Positions 47,899-58,794 of a stretch of 64,000 bases of DNA are shown here, piece after piece. Position numbers and translations under genes: made by a program. Within the stretch, counting starts at the first letter, position 1, and each line of letters opens with the position of its first letter. The stretch is taken from positions 7,073,001 through 7,137,000 of the forward strand of contig NC_092674.1 in the NCBI RefSeq assembly GCF_964355755.1. Reading direction: 5' to 3'. This stretch comes from Antedon mediterranea (taxonomy: Eukaryota > Echinodermata > Crinoidea > Comatulida > Antedonidae). The notes under the pieces are model-generated. The model saw only the letters and a program-made list of their open reading frames with translations. It was not told the origin of the DNA and ran no database searches.

Positions 47899-48142
47899 TA
47901 CTGATAGCCCTCCTCTTTACTGTAGCCCTCCCCTATTATACTGCACTGTATCCCTCTACTATAGAGTAACCCTCCTCTAAACTGTAGCCCTCCTCTATAC
48001 TGTAGCCCTCTTCTATACTGTAGCCCTCTTCTATACTGTAAGTGTAACCTTCCCATATATTGTAGCCCTCCCCTATTTATACTGCAGCCCTCCACTATAC
48101 ACTAGCTCTCCTATACTGTAGCCCTCCTCTATATTGTAGTCC
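47899..48142. repeat. minisatellite, ~19-bp unit (TGTAGCCCTCCTCTATAC)
   Basis: About a dozen imperfect copies of an 18-20 bp unit over 244 bp. The best run is 47,980-48,030. Translations of it give false repetitive peptides. Confidence 0.9.
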
Positions 48143-48655
48143 TTCGCAGCTATAGTAAGAAGACTTGTTCTGTTACCTGCAGCATAGCCACTCATGAACC
48201 TATGCTAATGTTAACAATTATATCAACCCTGCTTTAACCACTCACCAGCCAGCTTAGCATTACAGTATCTCTTATTATTTATTTATGTACTCAAGCTACT
48301 ACGTTGTCTGATATTACAGTTCAAAATTAAAGAATCACATGAAAAGTAGTGTAATTTAATACAAATTCATACACAAATATATGTTTACATTACGCTCAGT
48401 AAATATCAATGTTAATATTTAAGTACATATTGACATTAGAAATCAATACACAGAATAATTCAAAATAAAATATCAATTCTTGGTTCTGAAGAAAATATAG
48501 GGGAAATGTACTATAATTTGATTAAACACTATTGATTGAAATTGATGGCTGTAGTCTATGTATACAGACATGTCATTTTGCGTAATGTCAAAGAATATAT
48601 ATCACAAGAATGAGTAATCCGCGATTTTCCCTGTAACAGTACTATTGTCCATGTG

Positions 48656-49057
48656 CAGCCCACGAATTTCACGTCGGCAATCGGCAATTGCCGACCTTAT
48701 TGCCGACCTTAAATTGTCAGAGGACGGCAAGAGATTGCCGACCTAGAAACTAGGCTAGATCCCTCCTTTCAAGCCTCCTAGCAACAACATGGTACTTTAA
48801 GGGATCGTATCATTGAAATTTTAACAGGCATATTCACCACCATGTTGTGTTTAGTTAACAAACCATGGAATCATTTTGTGTGTACTGTGAGCTGCATGCT
48901 TTCCTATCAACCAAGCTGGCCGGCTGGGCACAGCGCTGTGCGCGACAGACCTGTGTAGGGGAATACCCTGTTATGCCAAGCAAGCAACTATGCTCTGTGT
49001 ACGGCTAGCTCCAGGCAATTTTTTGCCGACCTTCTTTTTTCTGAATTTCGTGGGCTG
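48656..49057. mobile_element. TIR element B, 402 bp, 6-bp duplication CATGTG
   Basis: Left end CAGCCCACGAATTTCACG and right end CTGAATTTCGTGGGCTG are inverted repeats. CATGTG flanks both ends (48650-48655 and 49058-49063). The subterminal part holds repeated TCGGCAA/TTGCCGA words. CAG ends with 5-6 bp duplications recall hAT5/hAT6-type elements, an inference. Non-coding. Confidence 0.75.
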
Positions 49058-49648
49058 CATGTGGTAGGGCGCCGCCATAAGTGTGGATGTATCTGGGATG
49101 TATACAACTTTTTGTGACGGTTTCAATAATCAAAGGCTAGACCACCGGTAGTATTTTCATGATAAAAAATGTTATCAACTACATGCCAACATCATGTTAA
49201 ATACTATTTGGATATTTAATTGTTCGTTTTATGCAATTTATTTAGTAAAATCTGCCGTATAAACAGTTTGCTTTATCAACTGGGCGCTACGAAGCGTGAC
49301 CGGGCATGTTGGTGTTTACGCGTTTTCACGAACGATAGTTTAATAATATTCCTATATTTAACTTGTTTCTGGTAAAACAAATAAATGTTAATGATATTTA
49401 ACATTTTTTCCTGTTAATAACATGTATTTTATACTAATTTATATCATAAAAACAATACTTAATTTACCGGGCGTAGAGTAGTACACGGCAATGGTAAAGA
49501 ATAGGCCGTGCTGAGTAACGATTCGTTGATTTTGGTGTTGCTGTGTTAGGCTTTTTTTGTGAACTAACTTAGCATGTTAGTAAATAATTGTCTGTAAAAG
49601 TGAATGTACACTAGTTTGTTAATAAATATGTATTATAAAATAGTTTAC

Positions 49649-51770
49649 CAGGGCTCGAAATTTACTTTTTTTTCGACTAGCAAACTTTGCTAGTTGTAAA
49701 AAAATTAACTAGCAAAATCAGCAGCATAACTAGCAATCACAATTTTTTTTCGGTAAAATAGTTAAATTCTACACAAATCTGAATTTATTTAGGTGTAGAC
49801 CTAGGCCTAGCTTTTAGGTGTAGGCCTAGCTAGCTAGGCAAAGCTGTAGTAGTAGTAGTAGTGTTATGCGCGATTTGAACGATTTGCGCAATTTGAAATT
49901 GCGCAAAAAAAATCCTTGCGCAATTTGAATTGAAACATGTGTTTCAAATTGCGCAAGCAACGTATTAAATTGCGCAAGTAATCTGCAAATTGCGCAAGGT
50001 TTTTCGACAGATTGTGAAATCATGCACACCCATATTTTTATAGTAATTTCTAAGAATGATTCAAAATTAAAGATAAATATCGCATTTCCTTATTTTAGTA
50101 GTGCAAATATTGTTATAAGTTAGCATACCGTCGAAGAACCGACGAAGGAAAACGAAGCGGTGGTGTTCCACCAGGCGGGCGCGGCGCGGGCGGCCGGCTA
50201 TACTAGGCCTACTCTAGCCTAGCTAGGGTCTGGACTACTGATAGTGATACTGACTAGGTTACATGGCCTAGCTTAAACTAATATTAAAAACTTAAAAAGT
50301 GAGTATTAAACATTATCTTCATTGAAATGGTCTTATTTATATAATAAAATACTAAATTTTAAACTCCTAGGCCTAGCCTAGCCATGTATGGGAAAATTTA
50401 CAGTTCGTTTTCAAATTGCGCAAAGGTGTCATATTGCGCAAGAACTATCTTGCGCAATTTACAAATTGTGCAGCGCAATTTAAAATTGCGCAAAGATTTT
50501 CTTGCGCAATTTTAAATTGCGCAAGTTGATTGCGCAATTTGAAATTGCGCAAAAAAATCCTTGCGCAATTTTAAATTGCGCAAGAATTCTTTGCGCAATT
50601 TAAAATTGCGCAAGGATTTTTTTGCGCAATTTCAAATTGCGCAAATCGTTCAAATCGCGCATAACAGTAGTACTCTTTTTAGCCAAATTAAAAAAAGATC
50701 AAGACATGCTTTCATGCTAGCCAAATCAAGGGCGTTTCGGCCTATGGACGATTCGTCCCACTTTTTTTTAGGTTGAAACATCAAACTTTAAAAAAAGTGG
50801 AACAAAATTGACTAGGCCTATGTATAAAATATTATTGCCGATGAAAAAACTGAGTTTTATATTGTTTATATCCAGACGTAATTAAAACATTAAATTTAAT
50901 TGCCACCGAGCGAAATTGGTAGGCCCTAAACTAATCCGTCCAAGCTACGCCCGCCTCACTCCGCCGTCTCTCGCGCTCCACTCGTCTCTATCCAGGAAAT
51001 TCCCTATCGCACACGACATGATGTTGGAATAATAGTGGGCTGATCAATAGTTTGAAAACAGCTTACGGCATTTCTTAAGTAAATTTTTATTCAACGTATT
51101 CTTCTTTGATGAATCCTTTGCCCATTGCAGTGTATATCAGTAATTAAAGTTGTGATGCGAAAGTGTGTGTAATTTAATTCCACAGGTAAACAACAGGCAT
51201 AAGAAAATCCATCGCACAAACAACAGGTACCTCGTGGTGTGCCGAGGAGACGTTCTTCTCGAGCGCGAGATCATAAACAAAATTGGAAGAGTCCATTAAG
51301 TGGGGGGTGTTTACTATTTACGAATCTATTAAATACGCGCTTTGACCACTGTGTAGGCAAAATATTTATTTCGTTAAATCCCTAAATTGATAATCGCGTA
51401 TTCTGTAATCACGTGACTGATGATGTAATCCTTAGCGACGTACTAAATGCACATGCTTTTGTGTTGGGGGAAAAGCTTGCTGTTTATAATGCACATCGTT
51501 AACAACTATGCTACCACATGATTCACGGTGCTATTCGCGTTTCCTTGACGTAAATTGGCGGCGTGTAAATGAAACAATTGTTTTCACCAAATTGGTTCCT
51601 ATTAGCCGTTGTCGACATAGCGATTGGCGGCTAGCGTGGCTAAGCTAAAAAGTACGTATTTTTTCAAAAATTACACTAGCAAACATTTGCTAGTTTTGAA
51701 ATTTTCAACTAGCAATTATCAAGAATCTACTAGCAAAATGCTAGTTTGCTAGCGTGAATTTCGAGCCCTG
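49649..51770. mobile_element. TIR element C, 2.1 kb, 5-bp duplication TTTAC
   Basis: Left end CAGGGCTCGAAATTTAC and right end GTGAATTTCGAGCCCTG. TTTAC flanks both sides (49644-49648, 51771-51775). Both subterminal regions carry iterated CTAGCAA/TTGCTAG words. No transposase frame is seen, so it is non-autonomous. It contains element D and shares its end consensus with B and the 54.3-kb element. Confidence 0.75.
49863..50665. mobile_element. TIR element D, 803 bp, with ~20 TTGCGCAA palindromes
   Basis: Ends GTTATGCGCGATTTGAACG and CGTTCAAATCGCGCATAAC are perfect inverted repeats that extend inward through GATTTGCGCAATTTGAAATT. AGTAGT flanks both ends (49857-49862, 50666-50671), although the left flank is itself a GTA run. 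TTGCGCAA occurs about 6 times at 49,883-50,000 and about 14 times at 50,416-50,645. Non-coding and nested in C. Confidence 0.8.
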
Positions 51771-51775
51771 TTTAC

Positions 51776-53120
51776 AATTGCAAAATATATTATCATAATT
51801 CTATTTAATGTGACATGTATAATATCTATTAAATCAAGTCTTATTTAGTATGTATACATCCGCCCTTATGAGGGCGGGCATCACTCACTGGAACTCTCTG
51901 TTAAAAATTTCTCATGCAAACATCGAGGAATACTCATTCTTGTGATATATATTCTTTGGTAATGTGTACATCTGTTAGTTCATAAAATTTAGAAAATTTA
52001 GGAGATGTTTCTTTACTTTTTCATTCAATCAAATTTTATTCCATAAAAATAAAAAATTATGTGGTTATCTTGTCATCAAAAGTTATGGAAAAGGAACTCA
52101 AAATAAGTAAAGCTTTTATATAGATCTGTACCCTGACAAAACCAACAAAGCAAGTAATGAATGCACTACCACTGTATAATTGATTTAATATTAAATACAA
52201 GATTTTGTGGTTTGTCGAATAATGTTAGCATCAAGAACCTGGCTTAACTAACTAGTGTAGGAGCAGGAAGTTGACTCCCTGGTAGGAGCTTTTACAAGTT
52301 ACAGTTACACCCACTATTGTAGAATTAGTAGTAAGAATTACTATGGGTGTAGTACATACTGTACTGTTGATTCTTAGTATTATACCATTGTGTACAGTAG
52401 CTCTAGTCATGTTCAGCATTAAAATTGGGGTTTTCCCGGAAATCCCAAGATTAATATTTCAATGAAATTATAAAAGATTACAAAGACGATCTAAAATCTT
52501 CAGGATATGATGTCAGATATTTCATGAGAGATTAGAATACAGTAGTGTACTATAGACTAAACAATGTGCCTTTGAAACTGTTTTTTTGAATGAAAAATAC
52601 TTAAATTGTGAATTTAAAAATATTCTTTTTGAATGAATAACAATACTCTTTAAAAAAAAAATATACTATTTTTGTATTAAAAAATACTCATTTTGAATCT
52701 TTTGAAAAATACTTTCTTTAAAAGAACTTTCTTTGAAAATGATAATGCATGACATCTATTACTTTGGAATTCAGCAGAGTTATTAATACCTGTACAGTAA
52801 CTACTTAATCTTTGTTACTATTTTGTGACAATAGAGTGTGATTATGATAAAAAAAATCCCCCAAATTAAATAATGTACTATAGCCTATAGGGAAATTCTT
52901 CTCATCTTAGAGAATTCCCTATGTTATGATAATTGCTATGCTATTAATAGTTCTATACCAAATGCATTGAAGCGTTACAAAATTTTGTAAGCAAACTAAA
53001 AATATACCAGTGATGAGTGTTTCTTAAGTTTCACATATTCAAAAAGAGAACTAACCTGTGTTACTTTAATATTCTTCTTTCTACCGTATGAACAGTACCC
53101 ACTTTATGATCCGAAGACAG
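51776..53120. other. intron 2, no gene seen
   Basis: AT-rich. It holds the right arm of element A to about 51,967. Near 52,560-52,740 are several imperfect repeats of words such as GAAAAATACT and TCTTTGAA. Confidence 0.4.
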
Positions 53121-53288
53121 GGAATCATTTTGCCAGTGTAGCATAGCTATACAAAACAACCTTATTTCTAAAATTGTGTAGCAAAAAATACAATACAAAA
53201 CTATGTTTCTCGACTCAAAACTCAGTTTGATTAGCAATATTGCTATACCAAAATTTTAAAATGAAATTTTTCCCTGGAAAAGAAAGAA
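53121..53288. repeat. dispersed repeat, copy 2 (intron 2)
   Basis: Second copy of the 44681-44880 repeat in the same orientation, lacking the GCTAGGCTAGGCCTAC stretch. Confidence 0.8.
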
Positions 53289-54266
53289 GCGGGGAAACCT
53301 AAAAACAGACATGATGTTTTACTGTTGGTAAGTTAAATGAAAAAGTTTAAGCTGCCACTAGTCCATTTTTTAAGGTAAACTGTATTTATAATTTTTCCTG
53401 GGTGGAGTATCATTGGCATATTCTGTGATACATTGGCATATATATCACATGTGATGCCTGTATCAATTCAAACTAAAACCTTAACATACTGTAGTATAGT
53501 AATTTTATTATGGTAATTGTATTAAGGTAAAGGTTAAAGTAGCTGATACAGGCCATAAGCCTAACCTCATCAGGTACAACATATGTTATAACATGTGACA
53601 GTTTATTACATAATTTGCCTACTGTATGATACTAGAAAGATTGCCATACTGTATGTGCAGACGATCAGGTGCTTGTTAAAATACAAAAACATCATTTTAT
53701 GAACATTTTTAGAGTAAACAGCTAAGTGACTCCTGTGGTGTTGTTTTGGTCTAGTTAGTGCTTTCTCAATGCTTCTATCCACTTGATGTTACCAGCCTAA
53801 GGTGTGGTGTACTCAGCTTTTAAGCATATAAGTTATTCAGGTTTTAATATTGGCGATACTCCCTATCTGTACCATACTGTATTGAATGTTATGCTTTTCG
53901 TCAATATGAATTAAAGATTATTCACAAAAAGTAATAAAGATAATACAAGGATGTCAAATAATAGCTATTGATTTTGTTGTTGTATTTGGTAATTGTGTAT
54001 CCTCAGTTGATATATTGTAAAATAACAATGCACAATATAAGAATCCATTAATTACAGTTAAAAATTATAATAAAAAAAATGTATATTATTATAGTAACTA
54101 GGTAAAATATAATATTATTATAATTTACCTCTACTGTAGTTACTAATAATATACTAAAATATGTATGAATTCATACAGTACATTCATTCATTCTTTATTT
54201 CTGATAAATATCCATAGAGTCTGAGAGAGGGACATACTCGTACAAAAATAAATGTATTTTGAGAGG
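53289..54266. other. intron 2, no gene seen
   Basis: AT-rich intron sequence. No exon, tRNA or clear element ends found. Confidence 0.4.
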
Positions 54267-54272
54267 TATCAG

Positions 54273-54962
54273 CAGCCCTCGAAATTGGGACGAAATGACC
54301 TCGGCAAAAAAATGCCGATGTAAACGAAGCCCACCTCGGCAACACGTCGGCATTTTTGTTCAGCCCCCAAAGCTATTTTTAGTATTCAATCACACACACA
54401 TTAACTGTACTGTACCTAAAAATAGCTGTGTTGATAATATACAGCGCATTTGCGGCGCGGCTTGCTCTCTAAATAATAACCACACAAACAAACCACGCGG
54501 TTTTCAATCCCCAATACAAGTTGGACTCTTCCATTCTCTCAGCCAATTAACAATAAGTCATGTGATTTGTCATGCCTCACTAAACTCACATCACACGACG
54601 ATAGAGCTGTAGAGCGTGGTTCGTTGTTGTTGTAAACGCCGGAGCGGTCGCTGGCCTCGCCTCTCTCTGTCCGGCCCTATCTTGTGTGTAAATTAAAACC
54701 AGTGTAGGCATAGGCCTAATAATAACTCCAACGTACAAATATTTTAAGATATATTTAATTCACTTGTAACGAAGGTAAATTTGAAAAAAACTGTAATAGG
54801 CATAAAACTATTTATTTGCTGTGTATGTGGTAGCCTTGATTTTACTCCAAGCAAGGCCTAAATAAATAAAAAGAGCCTTGGCAAATCAATGCCGTGGTAA
54901 GCTAGCAGGACCTCGGCATTTACCTCGGCATTGCCGAATGCCGAGGTAAATTTCGCGGGCTG
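54273..54962. mobile_element. TIR element E, 690 bp, 6-bp duplication TATCAG
   Basis: Left end CAGCCCTCGAAATTGGG and right end GGTAAATTTCGCGGGCTG are inverted repeats. TATCAG flanks both ends perfectly (54267-54272, 54963-54968). The subterminal words CTCGGCA and TGCCGAGGT are iterated near both ends, as in element B. Non-coding. Same family as B, with C more distant. Confidence 0.8.
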
Positions 54963-55117
54963 TATCAGAATAAATATTTAACATAATAAATAGTTTTATT
55001 TTACACCATCTACAGTATGGTACAATTTTCAATACATTATTGCTATAATTTATTTGTTTTGTTGACTATTAAATGTTATATGTTGCTTTAAATTTGATTC
55101 TGAAATGACTATTGGTT

Positions 55118-55347
55118 TTGTTTGATTGATTTGATTTGATTTGAATTTATTTGGAAAATCATCATAAAAAATACATACAAAGTGATAACATAAAGTACGG
55201 ACATTACAAATAATACATTTATAAAAGACTTTCCAGGATAGCCCAAAAAGCTTATCAGCTTATTTCCATTGGGATCCTTTTACAATCTAAAATAAAAAAT
55301 ATAAACATTACAAAGTATTGCATTAAACACGTAAATATTACAAAAAC
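55118..55347 (-). mobile_element. 3' UTR end of the CR1/L2-like LINE, separated by an insertion
   Basis: Read on the minus strand this ends in (TCAAA)n-type repeats (55,118-55,152) preceded by GATCCCAATGGAAATAAGC, features of CR1/L2-type LINE tails. It is the continuation of the LINE ending at 58713, because the block between carries a 9-bp duplication at its edges. Confidence 0.7.
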
Positions 55348-55355
55348 TACTACTA

Positions 55356-56250
55356 CTACTGCGTCGAGCTTGCTCGGATCCTTTTGACTACTTCTTTCCA
55401 GCCGTCTCTGTTCATCATTGCTCCTGGTAGCTCTTCAATTGTATGGCCGGAGTCCGCAACTAGTTGGTCAATGAATGATTTTGGGGGCCTGCCTGGTCTT
55501 CTTGTCCCATGTGATGGCATCCAGAGCATAAGTTCGCTTATCAGTTCACTTTTGTTGCGGAAAGAGTGTCCAACAAAGCGGACTCTTCTTTCTTTGATAA
55601 TATCGGTGATCTTGCGAAGATTCCCATATAGCTGAGCGTTGGAGAGGTGATCTTGCCACGAAACGTTAAGAAAGGCTCGTAGCATCCTAGTATATGTTCC
55701 GTTTAGAGTGTTTTCAAGTTTCTTAGTTAGGGTCCATGTCGATGACCCGTAGAGAAGGACAGACTCGACTGTGGTCTTAAAGAAATTTTTCTTCATGTTG
55801 TTTGAGATGTTGGACTTCCATATGACAGTCAGGCGTTTGAGAGCTGACCAGGCTTTGCTGATACGTATATCAACGTCTTTTGCTGTTGAGGCAATGTTGC
55901 TGCCAAGATAGGTGAACTGGTCGACTTGATTGAGAGCGTATCCGGAGCTAGTTTGAATTTGACCTTGACAGTTTACGTTCATACTTTCTGTCTTTTTGGC
56001 ATTTATGTGGAGGCCGATTGAGGATGCAGCATTTTCAAGGGCGTGTAGGAGGGTTTTTGCTCCAGCAATCGTGTTCGACAACAGGGCTATATCGTCAGCA
56101 TAATCAGCGTCAGTTACCAATGTCGCAGGGAACCTCTTGCTGATTCTTGGCTTCAATGTTAAGCCGTGTTTGTTGAGTGGATCAATAGCCGAGCGGAGAA
56201 TATAATCAAGACATATGATGAAGATGTAGGGAGCGAGAGTATCTCCTTAA
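55356..56250 (-). pseudogene. RTE-like ORF, reverse transcriptase C-terminal part
   Basis: Continues the polymerase after the frameshift: ADYADDIALL is the catalytic YADD box. Then come LHINAKKTESM, a thumb region (FTYLGSNI; LLYGSSTWTLTKK) and the C-terminal RRVRFVGHSFRN followed by WMPSHGTRRPGRPPKSF, a tail I associate with RTE elements and host proteins derived from them. The frame is open to TAA near 55356. Confidence 0.85.
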
Positions 56251-56689
56251 GGACGCCTGCTTTTACCTGAAACGGATCAGTATCACCATCTGGAGAACGA
56301 ACCAGGGCACTTGAGTTTTTGTACAGCATCATTATGGCATTGACAATCTCAGGTGGAATTTTGTAGACGAGAAGAATTTCACGCATCTTTTCACGATGGA
56401 CAGAATCGAAGGCTTTTGCGAAATCTACAAAGAGGAGGACTGCAGGAAGATTTTTGTCACGCACTCCCTCAAGTATTCTCCTAATTGTGAGAATCTGGCT
56501 GCTTGCTGAGCGTCCCTGTCTAAAACCATTTTGGTTTTTACGAAGTATTGTCTCGATCCATGGTTGTATTCTATTCAAGAGCATAAGATTGTAGATCTTG
56601 GCAGCAATGGGGGTGAGAGTTATTCCTCTGTAGTTTTCGGCCTTTCCAAGATCTCCTTTTTTTGGAAATGGTAGTATGCAGCCTCTTGT
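56159..56689 (-). pseudogene. RTE-like ORF, reverse transcriptase middle part
   Basis: Same frame as the preceding part, past the stop. Carries RT motifs with NGFRQGRS and the catalytic VDFAKAFDSVHREKM (first Asp). Around 56,250, after FQVKAGVL, the frame shifts by one base, so the last ~30 residues to 56159 are nonsense; the real coding frame continues in the next part. Confidence 0.8.
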
Positions 56690-58405
56690 TCAGTAGTGAA
56701 TAGGTCTTTGTTCATAGACCTCATTGCAACACTTCAAGAGTACGTTGTTAAAATGTTTCGTTTTCCACACTTCTGGAGGAATCCCATCAAGTCCTGGGGA
56801 TTTTCCATTTTTCATTTTTGTGAGTGCTTTGTTTAACTCTTCGTCGTTAAAAGGACTGATTTTGATGTTAGATTCAGTCTGTGCTGGAAATAGCTCAATG
56901 GTTTCCACATTGGTTATATTGGGAATGTTGCCAAGAAGGTTCTTGAAGTGGTTTTTCCATTGATTTAGACGATCATTTTGACTGGTGGCTTTCAGCTTTG
57001 CTTGACTGATGCGCTTTCTACCTGAGATTTCATTAATCGTATCCCAGGCCATCGATGATTGCTTATTCACCGAATATTGCTTAATCGAGTCAATCTTAGT
57101 TTGCAGATAGGTTTCCAGTTCGATTTGATAGAGCCTCGTCAACTTTAACTTCTCTCTGTTGAATTTTGAGATGTTTTGGGGTGTAGGGTTAGCATTTTTA
57201 CGAGTTGCTGATCGTTTGATCCTCTCTCGTTGGTCTTGAATAGCCTGCGTTTCCCAGGGTACTCTTTTGCGTTTTTTAGGTTTCAAGGGAATACAGTTGG
57301 AAGCGGCTTCACAGTGTGCTTTCACAAAGTTTTCATAGGTGGTATCTGGATTGTCGATCACACTTTCATCTTGGAGAGCATCAAATCGATTTCTAATTTC
57401 AATGGTGAACCGCACGAGGGTATTACCATCGTGTATTAAGGACTTCCAATAATATGGCGGAGGATTATCAAGTTTTTTGTTGTTTGCTCGAAGACTCAGT
57501 CTTATACGGCTGGAAACGATGCGATGATCTGATATCACACTGGCAAAACTGTTATATGCTTCGCAGTTTAAGCAGCTGTTTTTCCATTTGTGGTTTATAA
57601 GAAGGTAGTCAAGTTGAGCTTTTCTACCGTTTGCATATTGGAAGGTCCAAAGTTTACCCATTCTCTTTTGAAACTTGGTATTCAGAACCAGCAGCCGGTT
57701 TTCAACAGCAAACTCCCGAAAAAGTTCACCGTTTCGGTTTGTCTGATCATGAAAGGAGAAAGTTTTGTTATTTTCCATACCAATTTGAGCGTTGAAATCT
57801 CCTCCAATCAATAAAAGATTATGTTTTGGAACATCTCTAACTAACGAGGATAGTTCGATGTAGAATTGAGTGACCAAATCTTCATCTGCTACGTTTGTAG
57901 GACTGTAGCAAGAGATAATTGTGGTTTCTGGGTTACCGTTGAAGTTTGCAATAATAATTCTGGAGTTGATTTTCTCGATTTTGTTAAGGGATTTAATTGC
58001 TCTGGGGCTTAGGAGTAAGCCGACGCCTCCTATGGTAGCGTTTATGTCATTTTTCGTAGCAGAGCTTGTGATGAGGGTCCAACCTTTGCCAGCATCGTTG
58101 TATTCTAATTCATTGGCTTCGTGAAGTATGCGATGTTCTTGAATACACACAACGTCAATTTTCCAATTTATCGAGTTTGCGATAAGTTCAGGTATCTGAT
58201 TGATGGTGTTCAAGGTACGAACATTAAAGGTTGAGATAATGATGAAGTTTTTGCATTTCAGCAAGTTCATTTTTGTTTTTGTTTTTGGATCTCTAGCTGA
58301 CTTTTCGGACTCCGCTGGAGAATCCAGGGCAGCGGTAGAACGCGCTCCTTGGTTAACCGCGCGACGAGCGATGCGGGATGAACGTCGGGGAAATTGTGTA
58401 GTCAT
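56690..58405 (-). pseudogene. RTE-like ORF, endonuclease and start of reverse transcriptase
   Basis: 571 codons from an ATG. Residues ~55-310 are an apurinic-type endonuclease/exonuclease/phosphatase domain: FNVRTLN (~60), CIQEHR (~87, catalytic Glu), GGDFNAQIG and SDHRIV (catalytic His). Residues ~520-560 begin the reverse transcriptase (KMKNGKSPGLDGIPPEVW). The frame ends at TGA (56690-56692), while the same frame continues beyond it with a polymerase motif (ILPFPKKGDLGKAENYRGIT), so this is a nonsense mutation, not a natural end. N-terminus basic. Clade called from the overall pattern. Confidence 0.85.
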
Positions 58406-58794
58406 TTAAATCTTTCGGTGGCTGAATATACTGACTGCGCTCGCCAATTCTACAGCCAGTTAAAAAAATAGTTATAACTTGTCGAAAGCTACTTCCAGAC
58501 ACAGAGGTTACAACTACCACTTTGCCGCCAGATGCTGGAACAGTCGCGCCATGGGTTTGCTTGCACTATCTTCGTCTGGTTTCTCCCCTTTGACCTGTCT
58601 GGCTTGGGTAGTCCTACCAGGAGCCGAGGCTCCCGCCAGCATAGCTCTCCGGATCAACAAAACACGCAAGCCAATCCACCACGTCAAGGTTTAGTGCAAG
58701 GAGGTAAAATAGTACAAAAACAATAATATAAAAAACAAGTTAAATTAAAGATTATGATTGACTTATAAAATTATTTGGTAGAACAGAAATGTGA

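Larger units (their letters stand above)
48589..51958. mobile_element. outermost inverted-repeat element (A) of a nested set
   Basis: A perfect 28-bp inverted repeat: 48589-48616 (CAAAGAATATATATCACAAG at its start) and 51931-51958. Inside, GCCATAAGTGTGGATGTAT (about 49,073-49,091) is an imperfect inverted partner of the stretch near 51,850-51,880. Elements B (48656-49057) and C (49649-51770) sit inside it and D sits inside C. Exact ends and target duplication are not resolved. Confidence 0.6.
55348..58712 (-). mobile_element. RTE-like LINE, ~3.4 kb, 9-bp target duplication TACAAAAAC
   Basis: Minus-strand element flanked by perfect TACAAAAAC (55339-55347 and 58713-58721). It ends with a short (GTA)n tail rather than poly-A (55348-55360), as RTE elements often do. 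It has a ~300-bp 5' leader, then endonuclease and reverse transcriptase regions in 58405-55356. Disabled by one stop and one frameshift. The inference is an insertion into the 3' UTR of an older CR1/L2-like LINE. Confidence 0.85.

Noticed and set aside
47748-48095. 115-residue minus-strand frame rich in GGLQYRRG
   Set aside because: A direct translation of the ~19-bp minisatellite.
50561-50776. 71-residue frame with RNFKLRK repeats, and its partner at 49826-50029
   Set aside because: Translations of the TTGCGCAA palindrome clusters of element D.
54259-54612. 117-residue + strand frame
   Set aside because: Starts outside and runs through TIR element E. No homology is recognised and the composition is unremarkable.
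56724-58726. Several 64-79 residue + strand frames
   Set aside because: Antisense shadows of the RTE-like reverse transcriptase and its leader.
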